A program made the position numbers and the translations under genes. From positions 1 through 43,464 of the forward strand of contig JAPLXT010000056.1 of NCBI GenBank assembly GCA_026395935.1: a stretch of 43,464 nt of DNA, in the 5' to 3' direction. Origin of the DNA: Candidatus Nomurabacteria bacterium. Its GTDB lineage: Bacteria; Patescibacteriota; Minisyncoccia; Phycocordibacterales; UBA9973. The notes beneath the pieces were generated by a model. That model was not told the DNA's origin, searched no databases, and saw only the letters and a program-made list of their open reading frames with translations. Shown here one piece after another: positions 16,453-25,046 of the stretch (positions within the stretch are counted from its first letter, which is position 1; each line of letters starts with the position of its first letter).

Positions 16453-17667
16453 ATGAAATTTAAATACAAAGAACAAAATAAAGAAGGAGCTCTTATGGAA
16501 GGAGTAGCAGAATCTCCAGATATGTTTACTCTTGCTCGTGAGATTAGAGCGAAGGGGAGTATTCCTCTCTCAATAAAAGAAGTAACTGGAAAAGAATTCA
16601 AGTTTAGTTTTGATTTAGAAATTTTTGGTTCTGTTTCTCTTTCTGAAAAGATAATGTTCACGAATAATTTAAGTGGAATGCTCTCCGCCGGACTCGCTCT
16701 CACTCGTGCGCTATCAGTCCTAGAAAAACAAACCAGAAATAAAACTTTTAATAATATTCTAAAAACATTGATTGATGATATTAATAAAGGAGGAACACTT
16801 TCGACAGGAATGAAAAAATTTCCGAAAGTTTTCTCTGGAGTTTTTGTTTCGATGGTTCACTCAGGCGAAGAATCTGGTAGCTTACCAGGGACACTTAAAG
16901 AAGTAGGGGAGACACTGAAGAAAACTTATGACTTAAACAGAAAAATTAAAGGAGCTCTCATATATCCTTCCATTATTTTAGCTGCTATTTTTCTAATTGG
17001 GGTTTTGATGATGATATATGTGGTGCCAACTCTCACGAAGACCTTTTCAGATATGGGAGTGGAATTACCTGGTGCAACTCGTTTCATTATATTTATTTCG
17101 ACTTCACTAACAGATCACTTCTTACTCTTCTTCTTGGTTATAGGATCTGTCATAGGATCTTTTGTTTTATTTGCTAAGTTAAAAGCTACCCAAAGATATT
17201 TTGATTTAATTATTCTGAAAATTCCAATGCTAGGGACTTTGTTAAAAGAAATGAATACAGCTCGTACCGCAAGGACGCTTGCTTCACTACTATCCTCTGG
17301 GGTTGATGTCTCAAAAGCTCTATCTATCACAGAAGAAGTTTTACAAAATATTCATTATAAGGAATTAATCCATAATTCTATTGGCTCTATTGAGAAAGGA
17401 ATAGCATTATCAGCTTCTTTTAAAGAAAATACTCATCTTTATCCAATAATGGTGGGAGAAATGATAGAAGTGGGTGAAGAGACAGGCAAGCTATCTCAAA
17501 TACTAGTAGATATTGCAAACTTCTATGAAAATGAAGTTGATGACAAAACAAAAAACCTCTCGACGATTATAGAGCCAGTCTTAATGATTTTCATCGGAGC
17601 GGCTGTCGGATTCTTTGCCATTGCTATGATCAAGCCGATGTATTCAGTCATGGATACTATTAATTAA
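16453..17667 (+). CDS. pilC: Type IV pilus inner-membrane platform protein PilC (GspF family)
   Basis: The 404-residue protein has the two repeated GspF domains (about 60-185 and 265-390), each with the motif pattern seen here as MLSAGLALTRAL and LLSSGVDVSKAL, plus SGEESGSLPGTL and VGEETGKLSQIL. Three membrane helices lie near 165-190, 215-240 and the C terminus. It anchors the PilB motor to the growing pilus. It starts 9 bp after pilB with no ribosome-binding site. Confidence 0.93.
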   Translation: MKFKYKEQNKEGALMEGVAESPDMFTLAREIRAKGSIPLSIKEVTGKEFKFSFDLEIFGSVSLSEKIMFTNNLSGMLSAGLALTRALSVLEKQTRNKTFNNILKTLIDDINKGGTLSTGMKKFPKVFSGVFVSMVHSGEESGSLPGTLKEVGETLKKTYDLNRKIKGALIYPSIILAAIFLIGVLMMIYVVPTLTKTFSDMGVELPGATRFIIFISTSLTDHFLLFFLVIGSVIGSFVLFAKLKATQRYFDLIILKIPMLGTLLKEMNTARTARTLASLLSSGVDVSKALSITEEVLQNIHYKELIHNSIGSIEKGIALSASFKENTHLYPIMVGEMIEVGEETGKLSQILVDIANFYENEVDDKTKNLSTIIEPVLMIFIGAAVGFFAIAMIKPMYSVMDTIN

Positions 17668-17674
17668 TTATTAT

Positions 17675-18157
17675 ATGTTAAATTTTTTAAAAATAAATAG
17701 AAACAAAGGATTCACGTTAATAGAGATATTAATGGTGATTGCTATCTTAGGAATTATTTCTTCAATCGTATTATTGAATCTTTCTCAGTTTAGGAATGAA
17801 CAGTTATTGAAAAATACTACTCTTGATGTTGTTTCTCTTTTAAGTAAAGCTAGACAAAATACTCTTTCTTCGGTTAATTCTACAAACTATGGAATACATT
17901 TTGATAATGACAAAGCTGTACTTTTTACTGGATCTGTATACTCATCAAATAATACGACCAACGAACCAGTTGTTTTTAGTAGTAAGGTTATTATTCCAAT
18001 TCCTTCTGGTTTAAATATAGGAGGAGGTAGTGACGTTATATTTGAGAGATTAACTGGAGAGACTGTCGGTGGCACAATTAAAATACAACTAACATCTGAC
18101 TCCACAAAACAAAAAATAATTACTGTGGGTAAAATAGGTAATGCAAGTTCAAATTAA
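17675..18157 (+). CDS. Prepilin-like protein, GspH type
   Basis: The 160-residue protein has a short basic leader ending in G, then FTLIEILMVIAILGIISSIV, the classic class III signal and hydrophobic spine of type IV pilins. Cleavage by a prepilin peptidase is expected between G and F, leaving Glu at position 5. The body is predicted to be a small beta-rich head like GspH/FimT minor pseudopilins. It lies 7 bp after pilC. It could be a minor pilin or a pseudopilin; no obvious major pilin is in this cluster. Confidence 0.85.
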   Translation: MLNFLKINRNKGFTLIEILMVIAILGIISSIVLLNLSQFRNEQLLKNTTLDVVSLLSKARQNTLSSVNSTNYGIHFDNDKAVLFTGSVYSSNNTTNEPVVFSSKVIIPIPSGLNIGGGSDVIFERLTGETVGGTIKIQLTSDSTKQKIITVGKIGNASSN

Positions 18158-18158
18158 A

Positions 18159-18674
18159 ATGATAAATAAAAATAAGAAAAATTTAGGTTTTACATTAATT
18201 GAAGTCCTTGTGGCTTGCTCTATTATCTCTTTATCTATGTTTGCTTTAATGCAGACAGCAGAGAATGGAATTAGACTTTCCAACGAGGCCCTTACTAAGT
18301 CACAAGCGAGTTTGCTTCTTGAAGAGGGAGCTGAGTCAATTAAAGCCATTCGCGATAGCTCTTGGACGACAATATCTAATTTAAATTTAAATACGCCGTA
18401 TCATTTATTTTTTAATACAACTATAAAAGTATGGGAGTTAAATGCTAGTACAACTAATTTATCGGGATGTATTCCTAGTTATCCTATCGATGGTATTTTT
18501 AATAGAACTGTTACTTTTTCTTCTGTAGGTAGGGATACAAATGATGAAATATTGGCATCAGGGGGAACGATAGATACTGGAACTAAAAAAGTAACAATAG
18601 TAGTCACTTGGAATTCTCAAAAAGTTTTAATATCTAAAAGCTTATCTTTTTATATAAGTAATATTTTTAATTAA
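18159..18674 (+). CDS. Prepilin-like protein, PilV/GspI type
   Basis: Starting at 18159 the protein has 171 residues. An ATG at 18141 is in frame but lies inside the previous gene; 18159 starts one base after the previous stop, the same tight spacing as the other genes here, so I prefer it. The leader MINKNKKNLG is followed by FTLIEVLVACSIISLSMFAL, a standard prepilin cleavage site and spine. The head contains a conserved-looking EEGAESIKAIRDSSW segment found in PilV-like minor pilins of CPR bacteria. Minor pilins of this kind prime pilus assembly. Confidence 0.85.
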   Translation: MINKNKKNLGFTLIEVLVACSIISLSMFALMQTAENGIRLSNEALTKSQASLLLEEGAESIKAIRDSSWTTISNLNLNTPYHLFFNTTIKVWELNASTTNLSGCIPSYPIDGIFNRTVTFSSVGRDTNDEILASGGTIDTGTKKVTIVVTWNSQKVLISKSLSFYISNIFN

Positions 18675-18676
18675 AA

Positions 18677-19231
18677 ATGAAATTTAATAATAACAATAAA
18701 AAAGCCTTTACCCCCACACCTACTTTGAAGAGTAGAGCAAAGTGGGTGTGGGGGTTTAGTATTATAGAGATAATAATTTATATTGCTATTTTTACGGCAT
18801 TGTCTATTGTAGTTATTAATTCATTTATTATCGTTCTCTCATCTTTTTCTACGATTCGCAGCAATCATGACTTATTGAATTCTGGATCTATCGCAATGGA
18901 GAAGATAGCGCGTGAAATTCGTCAAGCAGATAGTATTGACCTCCTTAATTCAACAGGTGAAATTTTGCAATTAAATAGCACAGATAGTTCGTCTAACCCT
19001 GTTGTTGTTAAGTTTGCAAAAGTAGGCAATGCTTTAAATTTCTATAGAAACGGTACTCTTGTTGGTAATTTACTTACTTCTAAAGTAACCTTAATCTTCA
19101 TTTCTTTTATTCGCACCTCAAATACAAAAAGTGAAGGTGAAAAAATAAAGATGGTATTGGAATATACTCAAGGTAAAATAAATAAAACAGAGAATTTTTA
19201 TGACACTGTAATATTAAGAGGAACATATTAA
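18677..19231 (+). CDS. Prepilin-like protein, PilW/GspJ type, with element in leader
   Basis: The 184-residue protein has the prepilin cleavage motif GFSIIE followed by a hydrophobic spine (IIIYIAIFTALSIVVI) and a PilW/GspJ-like body with MEKIAREIRQADSI. Its leader is 26 residues, about twice the usual length, because a palindromic element is inserted (18707-18758) and read as TPTPTLKSRAKWVWG. Removing 48 bases would restore KKAFSIIE, a plausible ancestral leader. Because leader peptides are cut off, the mature pilin is unaffected. It starts 2 bp after the previous gene. Confidence 0.85.
   Translation: MKFNNNNKKAFTPTPTLKSRAKWVWGFSIIEIIIYIAIFTALSIVVINSFIIVLSSFSTIRSNHDLLNSGSIAMEKIAREIRQADSIDLLNSTGEILQLNSTDSSSNPVVVKFAKVGNALNFYRNGTLVGNLLTSKVTLIFISFIRTSNTKSEGEKIKMVLEYTQGKINKTENFYDTVILRGTY
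18707..18758. mobile_element. Palindromic element inserted in a prepilin leader, TTTA duplication
   Basis: Two 18-nt arms, 18710-18727 and 18738-18755, pair along their whole length with one G-T wobble, around a 10-nt loop. The unit is bounded by TTTA at 18707-18710 and 18755-18758, exactly 48 bp (16 codons) apart, which looks like a target-site duplication. It contains no gene, so it would be a passive miniature element. Confidence 0.75.
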
Positions 19232-20989
19232 ATGAAAAATAATACTAAAATTAAATATAATGGTGGGGCAGCAATGATGGTGCTAGTTGTATTCTTCGTT
19301 TTTATAAGTTTAACAATTCTTATTGGAATCGTTAGTCCAACAGTGAGAGAGTATAGAACCATCACGGACAATTTCAAATCAAAACAAACATATTTCTTGG
19401 CTGAATCAGGAGTCGAAGATGTTGTTTATAGACTCAAGAATAGCAAAAAGACAACTGGCACAGAAACCTTGGTGTTAGGTGATTCACAAGCTATCACAGC
19501 TATTACAGATATTGGAGGAGGTAAGAAAAAAATAAGTACACTAGGGAGTACTGATACACTAGAACGTAAAATTGAAGTAACTTTAAATACTGCAGCTGGA
19601 GTCTCGTTGAGTTATGGAGTTTTAGTTGGACAAGGGGGTGTATATATTGATAGTGGAGTTGTAAATGGTAACTTATATTCAAATGGTCCAATATCAGCAA
19701 ATGGATCAGGAAGTAATAAAATAACAGGTACAGCAATTTCTGCGAATAGCCCAGCCTTAATAGCAGATCAAACAAATGGGACAGGGAATCCAGCAAACAA
19801 TATAACTTTTGGGAACGCTGCAGCTACTCAAGATGTTGCACAAAGTTTCCAGGTAACAACTTCGAGTCCACTAAATAAGATTCAGTTATTAATTAAAAAG
19901 ACAAGTACTCCAGGCGATATAACAGTTAAAATTATGAATGATGTTAGTGGAAACATTGGTTCCACAATATTTGCAACAGGGACACTTTTGGCTTCATCTG
20001 TTACTAATAATTATGATGGGTGGATTAATGTATCTTTTACAACAAATCCACTTTTATTTGTGGGCACGACTTACTGGCTAGTGCTTGATGCTGGTACATC
20101 AAATACCAAATATTATACAATTGGGGCTACGGGTGGAAATGCTTATACAAATGGAGCAAGTAAGATAGGCCAGCTAGGTGGAACTTGGAATACGACAAAC
20201 GCAAATATAATTGATTATTATTTTAATATTTATCTTGGAGGAATAAATGGATCAATTATTGGAAATAATGTAAACACTAAACTCCCTGTTGGTACTACTT
20301 CTGGTACAGCTCAGGCGCATACAGTTAACTATGTGAGCTCAACTGGTAATATTTATTGTAAAAGTGGTACTGGTAATAATAAATCATGTATAGATCAGGA
20401 AGATCCTGCTTATGTAGCCTTTCCAGTTTCAGATGCAAATATAACTCAATGGAAAGCTGATGCTTTGGCCGGAGGAATTTACAATGGTAATTATACAGTA
20501 CCTTGGAATGGTGCAGTTCTAGGTCCTAAAAAAATAGTTGGGGATTTAGATGTGGGGAGTGGGGGGCTAACTGTGACTGGAACAATATGGGTCACAGGAA
20601 ACATTGTAATGGATGGCGGTGGTACAACAAAACTAGATCCAAGCTATGGGTCAGGTGATGCTGTTATTGTCGCGGATGGGACTATTACTGTTACGGGAGG
20701 GGGGAAAGCTACAGGATCAGGTGCTGCAGGGAGTTATCTAATGCTTTTAGCATTAAGCAATTCTCAAACTGCTGCGATGACTGTTTCTGGTGACGCAGGG
20801 GCTATTATTGCTTATGCTCCATATGGAACAATGAATGTTTCAGGAGGGTCTGCTATTAAAGAAGCCACTGCTTATAAATTAAACTTAATATCATCAAGTG
20901 TTACTTATGAGGTAGGTCTTATGAATAATAACTTTTCCAGTGGACCATCTGGAACTTGGAATATTGATAGCTGGAAAGAAGTAGAATAA
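19232..20989 (+). CDS. PilX-like minor pilin with large adhesin-like body
   Basis: The 585-residue protein starts with a short basic stretch and a hydrophobic helix (AAMMVLVVFFVFISLTILIG), then an FLAESGVEDVVYRL segment typical of PilX-like proteins in CPR pilus clusters. The long body is Gly-, Ser- and Thr-rich and beta-predicted. A region at about residues 172-332 (AQSFQVTTSSPLNKIQLLIKK with split text, then TPGDITVKI and FVGTTYWLVLD) looks like a jelly-roll module of the choice-of-anchor type set into the PilX-like frame. This suggests a pilus-tip adhesin that touches other cells or glycans. The ATG follows the previous stop directly. Confidence 0.75.
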   Translation: MKNNTKIKYNGGAAMMVLVVFFVFISLTILIGIVSPTVREYRTITDNFKSKQTYFLAESGVEDVVYRLKNSKKTTGTETLVLGDSQAITAITDIGGGKKKISTLGSTDTLERKIEVTLNTAAGVSLSYGVLVGQGGVYIDSGVVNGNLYSNGPISANGSGSNKITGTAISANSPALIADQTNGTGNPANNITFGNAAATQDVAQSFQVTTSSPLNKIQLLIKKTSTPGDITVKIMNDVSGNIGSTIFATGTLLASSVTNNYDGWINVSFTTNPLLFVGTTYWLVLDAGTSNTKYYTIGATGGNAYTNGASKIGQLGGTWNTTNANIIDYYFNIYLGGINGSIIGNNVNTKLPVGTTSGTAQAHTVNYVSSTGNIYCKSGTGNNKSCIDQEDPAYVAFPVSDANITQWKADALAGGIYNGNYTVPWNGAVLGPKKIVGDLDVGSGGLTVTGTIWVTGNIVMDGGGTTKLDPSYGSGDAVIVADGTITVTGGGKATGSGAAGSYLMLLALSNSQTAAMTVSGDAGAIIAYAPYGTMNVSGGSAIKEATAYKLNLISSSVTYEVGLMNNNFSSGPSGTWNIDSWKEVE

Positions 20990-21001
20990 ATGACGTTTTT
21001 G

Positions 21002-21010
21002 TGGTAAAAT
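21002..21010 (+). promoter_or_regulatory. Extended -10 promoter of the tpiA-pgk-recJ-rnhA-comEC run
   Basis: TGGTAAAAT ends 6 nt before the tpiA ATG at 21017, again leaving no leader. It lies right after the pilus operon and there is no clear terminator between. Confidence 0.5.
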
Positions 21011-21016
21011 AGCTAA

Positions 21017-21778
21017 ATGAAAGACATAAATAAGCTTATCGTTGCTAATTGGAAGATGAACCCGCAGTCTAAAAAGGATGCGGAGATTATTTTTAAAAAT
21101 ATTTCTCTATTTGTAAAAAATTTAAAAAAAATAGACGTAGTAGTCTGTCCACCTTTCCCTTATCTATACATAAAAGATAAAATAAAAAACAAGAAATTAA
21201 AATTGGGCAGTCAGGATGTTTTCTATGAAAAAGAAGGCTCTTATACTAGTGAAGTCTCAATCGGAATGCTTAAAGATTTTGGAGCAGAGTATGTTATTAT
21301 TGGTCACTCTGAGAGGAGAATGACGGGGGATACGAATAGTATTATAAATAAAAAGATTTTAGCAACTCTGAAAGCAAAGATTAATCCGATTTTTTGTATT
21401 GGAGAAAGCAAAAGAGACGCCAATGGATTTTATTTATCTTTTATCAAACAACAAATCATAGAAGGATTAGCTCTCGTAACTAAACCTCAAATGAAAAATG
21501 TAGTTATCGCTTATGAGCCTGTGTGGGCTATAGGTAGTAATGCTGTCAGGGAAGCGACTGCGGGAGAATTCATAGAAATCAGAATCTATATTAAAAAAAT
21601 AATAGCTGACTTGTTTGATATTAAGACAGCTAATGATATAAAAATAATTTATGGAGGTTCCGTGCATCCAACAAATGCAAATATTTTTATAAAAGATGGT
21701 GGGGCAGATGGATTGCTTGTAGGAAGGGATAGTTTAAATAAAAAATTGTTTGGACAGATTATTAATTTAGTAAAATAA
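21017..21778 (+). CDS. tpiA: Triose-phosphate isomerase
   Basis: This glycolytic enzyme interconverts dihydroxyacetone phosphate and glyceraldehyde 3-phosphate. The 253-residue TIM barrel keeps all catalytic residues: N11 and K13 in ANWKM, H97 in IIGHSERR, and E167 in AYEPVWAIG; the phosphate loop is YGGSV. Length is normal. It is followed 10 bp later by pgk, a common glycolytic pairing. Confidence 0.96.
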   Translation: MKDINKLIVANWKMNPQSKKDAEIIFKNISLFVKNLKKIDVVVCPPFPYLYIKDKIKNKKLKLGSQDVFYEKEGSYTSEVSIGMLKDFGAEYVIIGHSERRMTGDTNSIINKKILATLKAKINPIFCIGESKRDANGFYLSFIKQQIIEGLALVTKPQMKNVVIAYEPVWAIGSNAVREATAGEFIEIRIYIKKIIADLFDIKTANDIKIIYGGSVHPTNANIFIKDGGADGLLVGRDSLNKKLFGQIINLVK

Positions 21779-21788
21779 GTAAACTAAA

Positions 21789-22910
21789 ATGAAATCAATA
21801 AAAGACATAGAGAACTTGAAAGGCAAGAGAGTAATGGTGAGAGTAGACTTTAATGTTCCTATGAAGGACGACAAAATTGTTGATGATTTTCGTATTAAAG
21901 CTGCGTTGCCAACCATTGAATATTTACAAAAGAAAGGAGCGGTAGTCATCCTCATAGCTCACATAGGCGAAGATGGAGAGAAAAGTTTAAAGCCTGTCGC
22001 TTTGAAACTTAAAAAAATAGTGAAGAATTTCAACTTCATAGAGAGTCCAATTTTTTCAGACATAACAAAAAGAACCATAAATAATTTCAAGAATGGTGAT
22101 GTAGTTTTGCTTGAGAATATTCGTCGTGAAGCAGGTGAAAAGACGAATTCGCCTTCATTTGCAAGGGGATTATCACGATTTGGGGACATCTATGTGAACG
22201 ATGCATTCTCCGTTTCGCACCGTGTGCATGCTTCTATTGTAGGGATTACAAAGTACTTACCTAGTTATGCAGGGCTTCAAATGCAAGATGAGATAAACAA
22301 TCTATCAAAAGCTTTTAATCCTAAACACCCATTTCTTTTTATCTTAGGTGGATCAAAGTTTGAAACTAAAATTCCATTAATAAAGAAATTCCTTCGTGAC
22401 GCCGACCATGTATTTATAGGTGGAGCTATTGCGAATGATTTCTTTAAGCACAAAGGATATGAAGTAGGAGTCTCTCTTGTAGGGGGAAGTAATTTGCAAA
22501 TCAAGCCATTTTTAAAATGTAAAAATTTAGTTCTACCTACTGACGTTATTGCTGTTAAAGGGAATGCTCGTCGCGATATAAAACCCAACGAAGTAACTTC
22601 CGAAGAAAATATTTTAGATATAGGTAAAGCTTCCATTGAAGTCCTGAAAGAATTAATAGAAAAAGCGCAATTCGTACTTTGGAATGGACCACTTGGTAAG
22701 TATGAAAGTGGATTCGGAGGATCAACAGAAAGTGTTTTGAAAATTATTGCTAAGAGTAAAGCCATGAGTATTGTCGGCGGAGGGGACACTGTCGCTCTTA
22801 TCTCTAAATTGAAATTAGGAAGTAAAATAGGCTTCGTCTCGACTGGCGGTGGCGCCACTCTCGACTTCCTTGCCAAAGGCACGCTTCCAGGAATCAAAGC
22901 GTTGAAATAA
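21789..22910 (+). CDS. pgk: Phosphoglycerate kinase
   Basis: The enzyme makes ATP and 3-phosphoglycerate from 1,3-bisphosphoglycerate in glycolysis. The 373 residues are slightly short for the family (about 390-400). Key motifs are present: RVDFNVP, LLENIRREAGE, NDAFSVSHRVHAS, the hinge and nucleotide region LFILGGSKFETKIPL, and GGGDTVA and STGGGATLDFL near the end. The usual GRPKG loop after the first His reads AHIGEDGEKSL, a shorter variant. It is in an operon with tpiA. Confidence 0.95.
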   Translation: MKSIKDIENLKGKRVMVRVDFNVPMKDDKIVDDFRIKAALPTIEYLQKKGAVVILIAHIGEDGEKSLKPVALKLKKIVKNFNFIESPIFSDITKRTINNFKNGDVVLLENIRREAGEKTNSPSFARGLSRFGDIYVNDAFSVSHRVHASIVGITKYLPSYAGLQMQDEINNLSKAFNPKHPFLFILGGSKFETKIPLIKKFLRDADHVFIGGAIANDFFKHKGYEVGVSLVGGSNLQIKPFLKCKNLVLPTDVIAVKGNARRDIKPNEVTSEENILDIGKASIEVLKELIEKAQFVLWNGPLGKYESGFGGSTESVLKIIAKSKAMSIVGGGDTVALISKLKLGSKIGFVSTGGGATLDFLAKGTLPGIKALK

Positions 22911-22926
22911 TTTTTTATAGTTTATT

Positions 22927-24585
22927 ATGCCCAATGAAATTGAGCTTCTAGATCTTCTTTTGAAGAATAGGGGAATAAAAAAAGAAGAGGAAGAATTGTT
23001 TTTAAATCCTTCATATGAGAACGGTCTTTATGATTCCTTTCTAATGAAAGACATGGAGAAAGCTTCCGTGCGTATTTTTGAAGCTATTGAAGCGAAAGAG
23101 AAGGTAGTTATCTATACTGACTATGATTGTGATGGAATTCCTTCGGCAGTCATAATGCACGACTTTTTCCAAAAGATTGGATATGAGAATTTTACTATTT
23201 ATATACCAGACAGACACGATGAAGGATACGGACTCCACATGGATGCGATTAAAAATTTTATTGATGAAGAAGTAAAGCTCCTTATTACTTTCGACTTAGG
23301 AATTACAGCCATAGAAGAAGTAGTGGAAGCTACTGCAAGTGGGATAGATGTAATCATAACAGATCATCATTTACCAAGTGAAAAAGGCTTACCAAACGCT
23401 TATGCAATTCTTAACCCAAAACAGGAAGGGTGTACTTATCCTGACAAAATGCTTTGTGGGGCAGGTATAGCTTTCAAACTTGTGCAAGCTCTAATAAAGA
23501 AATATGGAGAATATTGGAAGATAAGTAAAGGTTCCGAAAAGTGGTTATTAGACATGGTAGGTATGGCAACATTGGCAGACCAAGTGCCCCTTCTAGACGA
23601 AAATCGCATCTTTGCGTTTTATGGATTGAAAGTTTTACAAAAAGGGAAACGTCCTGGAATGGTAGAAATTTTCCGTAAGGCCAATGTAGACGTTGCTAAA
23701 TTGAGCGAAGAAGATATTACTTTCACTCTTGCTCCACGCATCAATGCAGCATCTCGTATGGCTGATCCGATGATGGCCTTTCTTGCTCTGTCAGCTACTG
23801 ATTCTGTCGTGGCGAAAACCTTAGCTGATAATTTATCTAAGATAAATGACGAGAGGAAGATTATGGTGGCGCAAATTATGAAAGAAGTGAAGAAAGTAAT
23901 GAGCAAAAGGGAAGAGAAGAAAGTAGTAGTCATCGGTAACCCCGCATGGAGGATAGGAGTCCTTGGAATAATTGCTTCAAAGATTGTAGAAGAATATAAA
24001 AGACCAGTATTCGTCTGGGGCTCTGATGGCAGTGATGAACTCAAAGGATCTTGCAGGTCATATGGTGGAGTAAATCTTGTAGAAATTATGGGAGCGTTGC
24101 AAGAAAATAGCATTACATCTTTTGGTGGACACAAAGGAGCTGGAGGATTCGCTGTCGCACACGAAGAAGTTCATTTCTTAGAAGAAAGAATTTTAAAAGT
24201 ATTTGATGATTATGAAAGTATAGAAGAAGAGGCAATTGAAGATGGAGTAGAGGCTACTATAGATATGGATGATATTACAAATGCAAACTATAACGTCATA
24301 GCAAAGCTTGCACCGTACGGGGTAGGGAATCCGAAACCAAAATTTCTTTTTAAAGATGTACCAATATATGCTGTTAAAGAATTTGGTAAAGAAAAGAATC
24401 ATATAGAATTAAGTTTTCTAAACAGTAAGGGTAAGGTTGTGAAAGCCATAGCTTTCTTTAAAACAAAAGAAAGCTATAATGGGAAAGTAGAAGTGGGGAG
24501 TAGGGTAAACATGGTCGCCACGTTTGAGAAAAGTACTTTCGGTGGTAGAACGGAATTAAGATTAAGAATAATAGACATACTATGA
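22927..24585 (+). CDS. recJ: Single-stranded-DNA-specific exonuclease RecJ
   Basis: RecJ degrades single-stranded DNA 5' to 3' in recombination and repair. The 552-residue protein shows the DHH-family motifs in order: YTDYDCDGIPSAV near residue 64, LLITFDLGI, TDHHLP, and later DQVPLL; the DHHA1 domain follows with FGGHKGAGGFAV. A C-terminal OB-fold (about 435-552) completes it. The last four bases overlap the rnhA start (ATGA), so translation is probably coupled. Confidence 0.93.
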   Translation: MPNEIELLDLLLKNRGIKKEEEELFLNPSYENGLYDSFLMKDMEKASVRIFEAIEAKEKVVIYTDYDCDGIPSAVIMHDFFQKIGYENFTIYIPDRHDEGYGLHMDAIKNFIDEEVKLLITFDLGITAIEEVVEATASGIDVIITDHHLPSEKGLPNAYAILNPKQEGCTYPDKMLCGAGIAFKLVQALIKKYGEYWKISKGSEKWLLDMVGMATLADQVPLLDENRIFAFYGLKVLQKGKRPGMVEIFRKANVDVAKLSEEDITFTLAPRINAASRMADPMMAFLALSATDSVVAKTLADNLSKINDERKIMVAQIMKEVKKVMSKREEKKVVVIGNPAWRIGVLGIIASKIVEEYKRPVFVWGSDGSDELKGSCRSYGGVNLVEIMGALQENSITSFGGHKGAGGFAVAHEEVHFLEERILKVFDDYESIEEEAIEDGVEATIDMDDITNANYNVIAKLAPYGVGNPKPKFLFKDVPIYAVKEFGKEKNHIELSFLNSKGKVVKAIAFFKTKESYNGKVEVGSRVNMVATFEKSTFGGRTELRLRIIDIL

Positions 24586-25046
24586 TAAATAAAACAATAG
24601 AAATATATACGGACGGTTCATCATTAGGAAATCCAGGTAGAGGTGGGTGGGGAGTTGTCGTTGTAGAAAAAGAAAAAATAATAGAAGAACTTGGTGGATG
24701 TGATAAGGACACGACGAATAATCGCATGGAGCTAGAGGCTGCCATCGAAGCTATTAAATATATAAATAAAAAACATAAACAAAGTACCGTGATTATTTAT
24801 GCAGATTCTTCTTATGTGTTAGGAGGAGTGACAAATTGGATTTTCGGCTGGGAGAAGAATGGATGGAGAACTGCAAATAAGAAGCCAGTCATGAATCAAG
24901 ATTTATGGAAAGAATTAATCGGGGTTGTTCGAGAATCGAAAGCTAATATTACTTGGCAGAAAGTGAAGGGACATTCAGGTCACGTTTATAATGATAAGGC
25001 AGATGAAATAGCTACAACCTATGCAGCTAACCAAAAAAGAAATTAG
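24582..25046 (+). CDS. rnhA: Ribonuclease HI
   Basis: It cuts RNA in RNA-DNA hybrids, removing primers and R-loops. The 154-residue protein has the full catalytic set: D11 in YTDGSS, E50 in NNRMELEAA, D75 in YADSSYV, H131 in KGHSGH and D141 in the C-terminal helix. A basic segment around residues 90-110 corresponds to the substrate handle of the E. coli enzyme. The start overlaps recJ by 4 bp and its end overlaps comEC by 26 bp. Confidence 0.96.
   Translation: MINKTIEIYTDGSSLGNPGRGGWGVVVVEKEKIIEELGGCDKDTTNNRMELEAAIEAIKYINKKHKQSTVIIYADSSYVLGGVTNWIFGWEKNGWRTANKKPVMNQDLWKELIGVVRESKANITWQKVKGHSGHVYNDKADEIATTYAANQKRN

Noticed and set aside
18141..18158. Earlier in-frame ATG of the PilV-like gene
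   Set aside because: It lies inside the preceding gene; 18159 follows the stop by one base and gives a normal prepilin leader.
22277..22897. 206-codon frame antisense to pgk
   Set aside because: It is the mirror of a well-conserved glycolytic gene and has no promoter or recognisable protein features.
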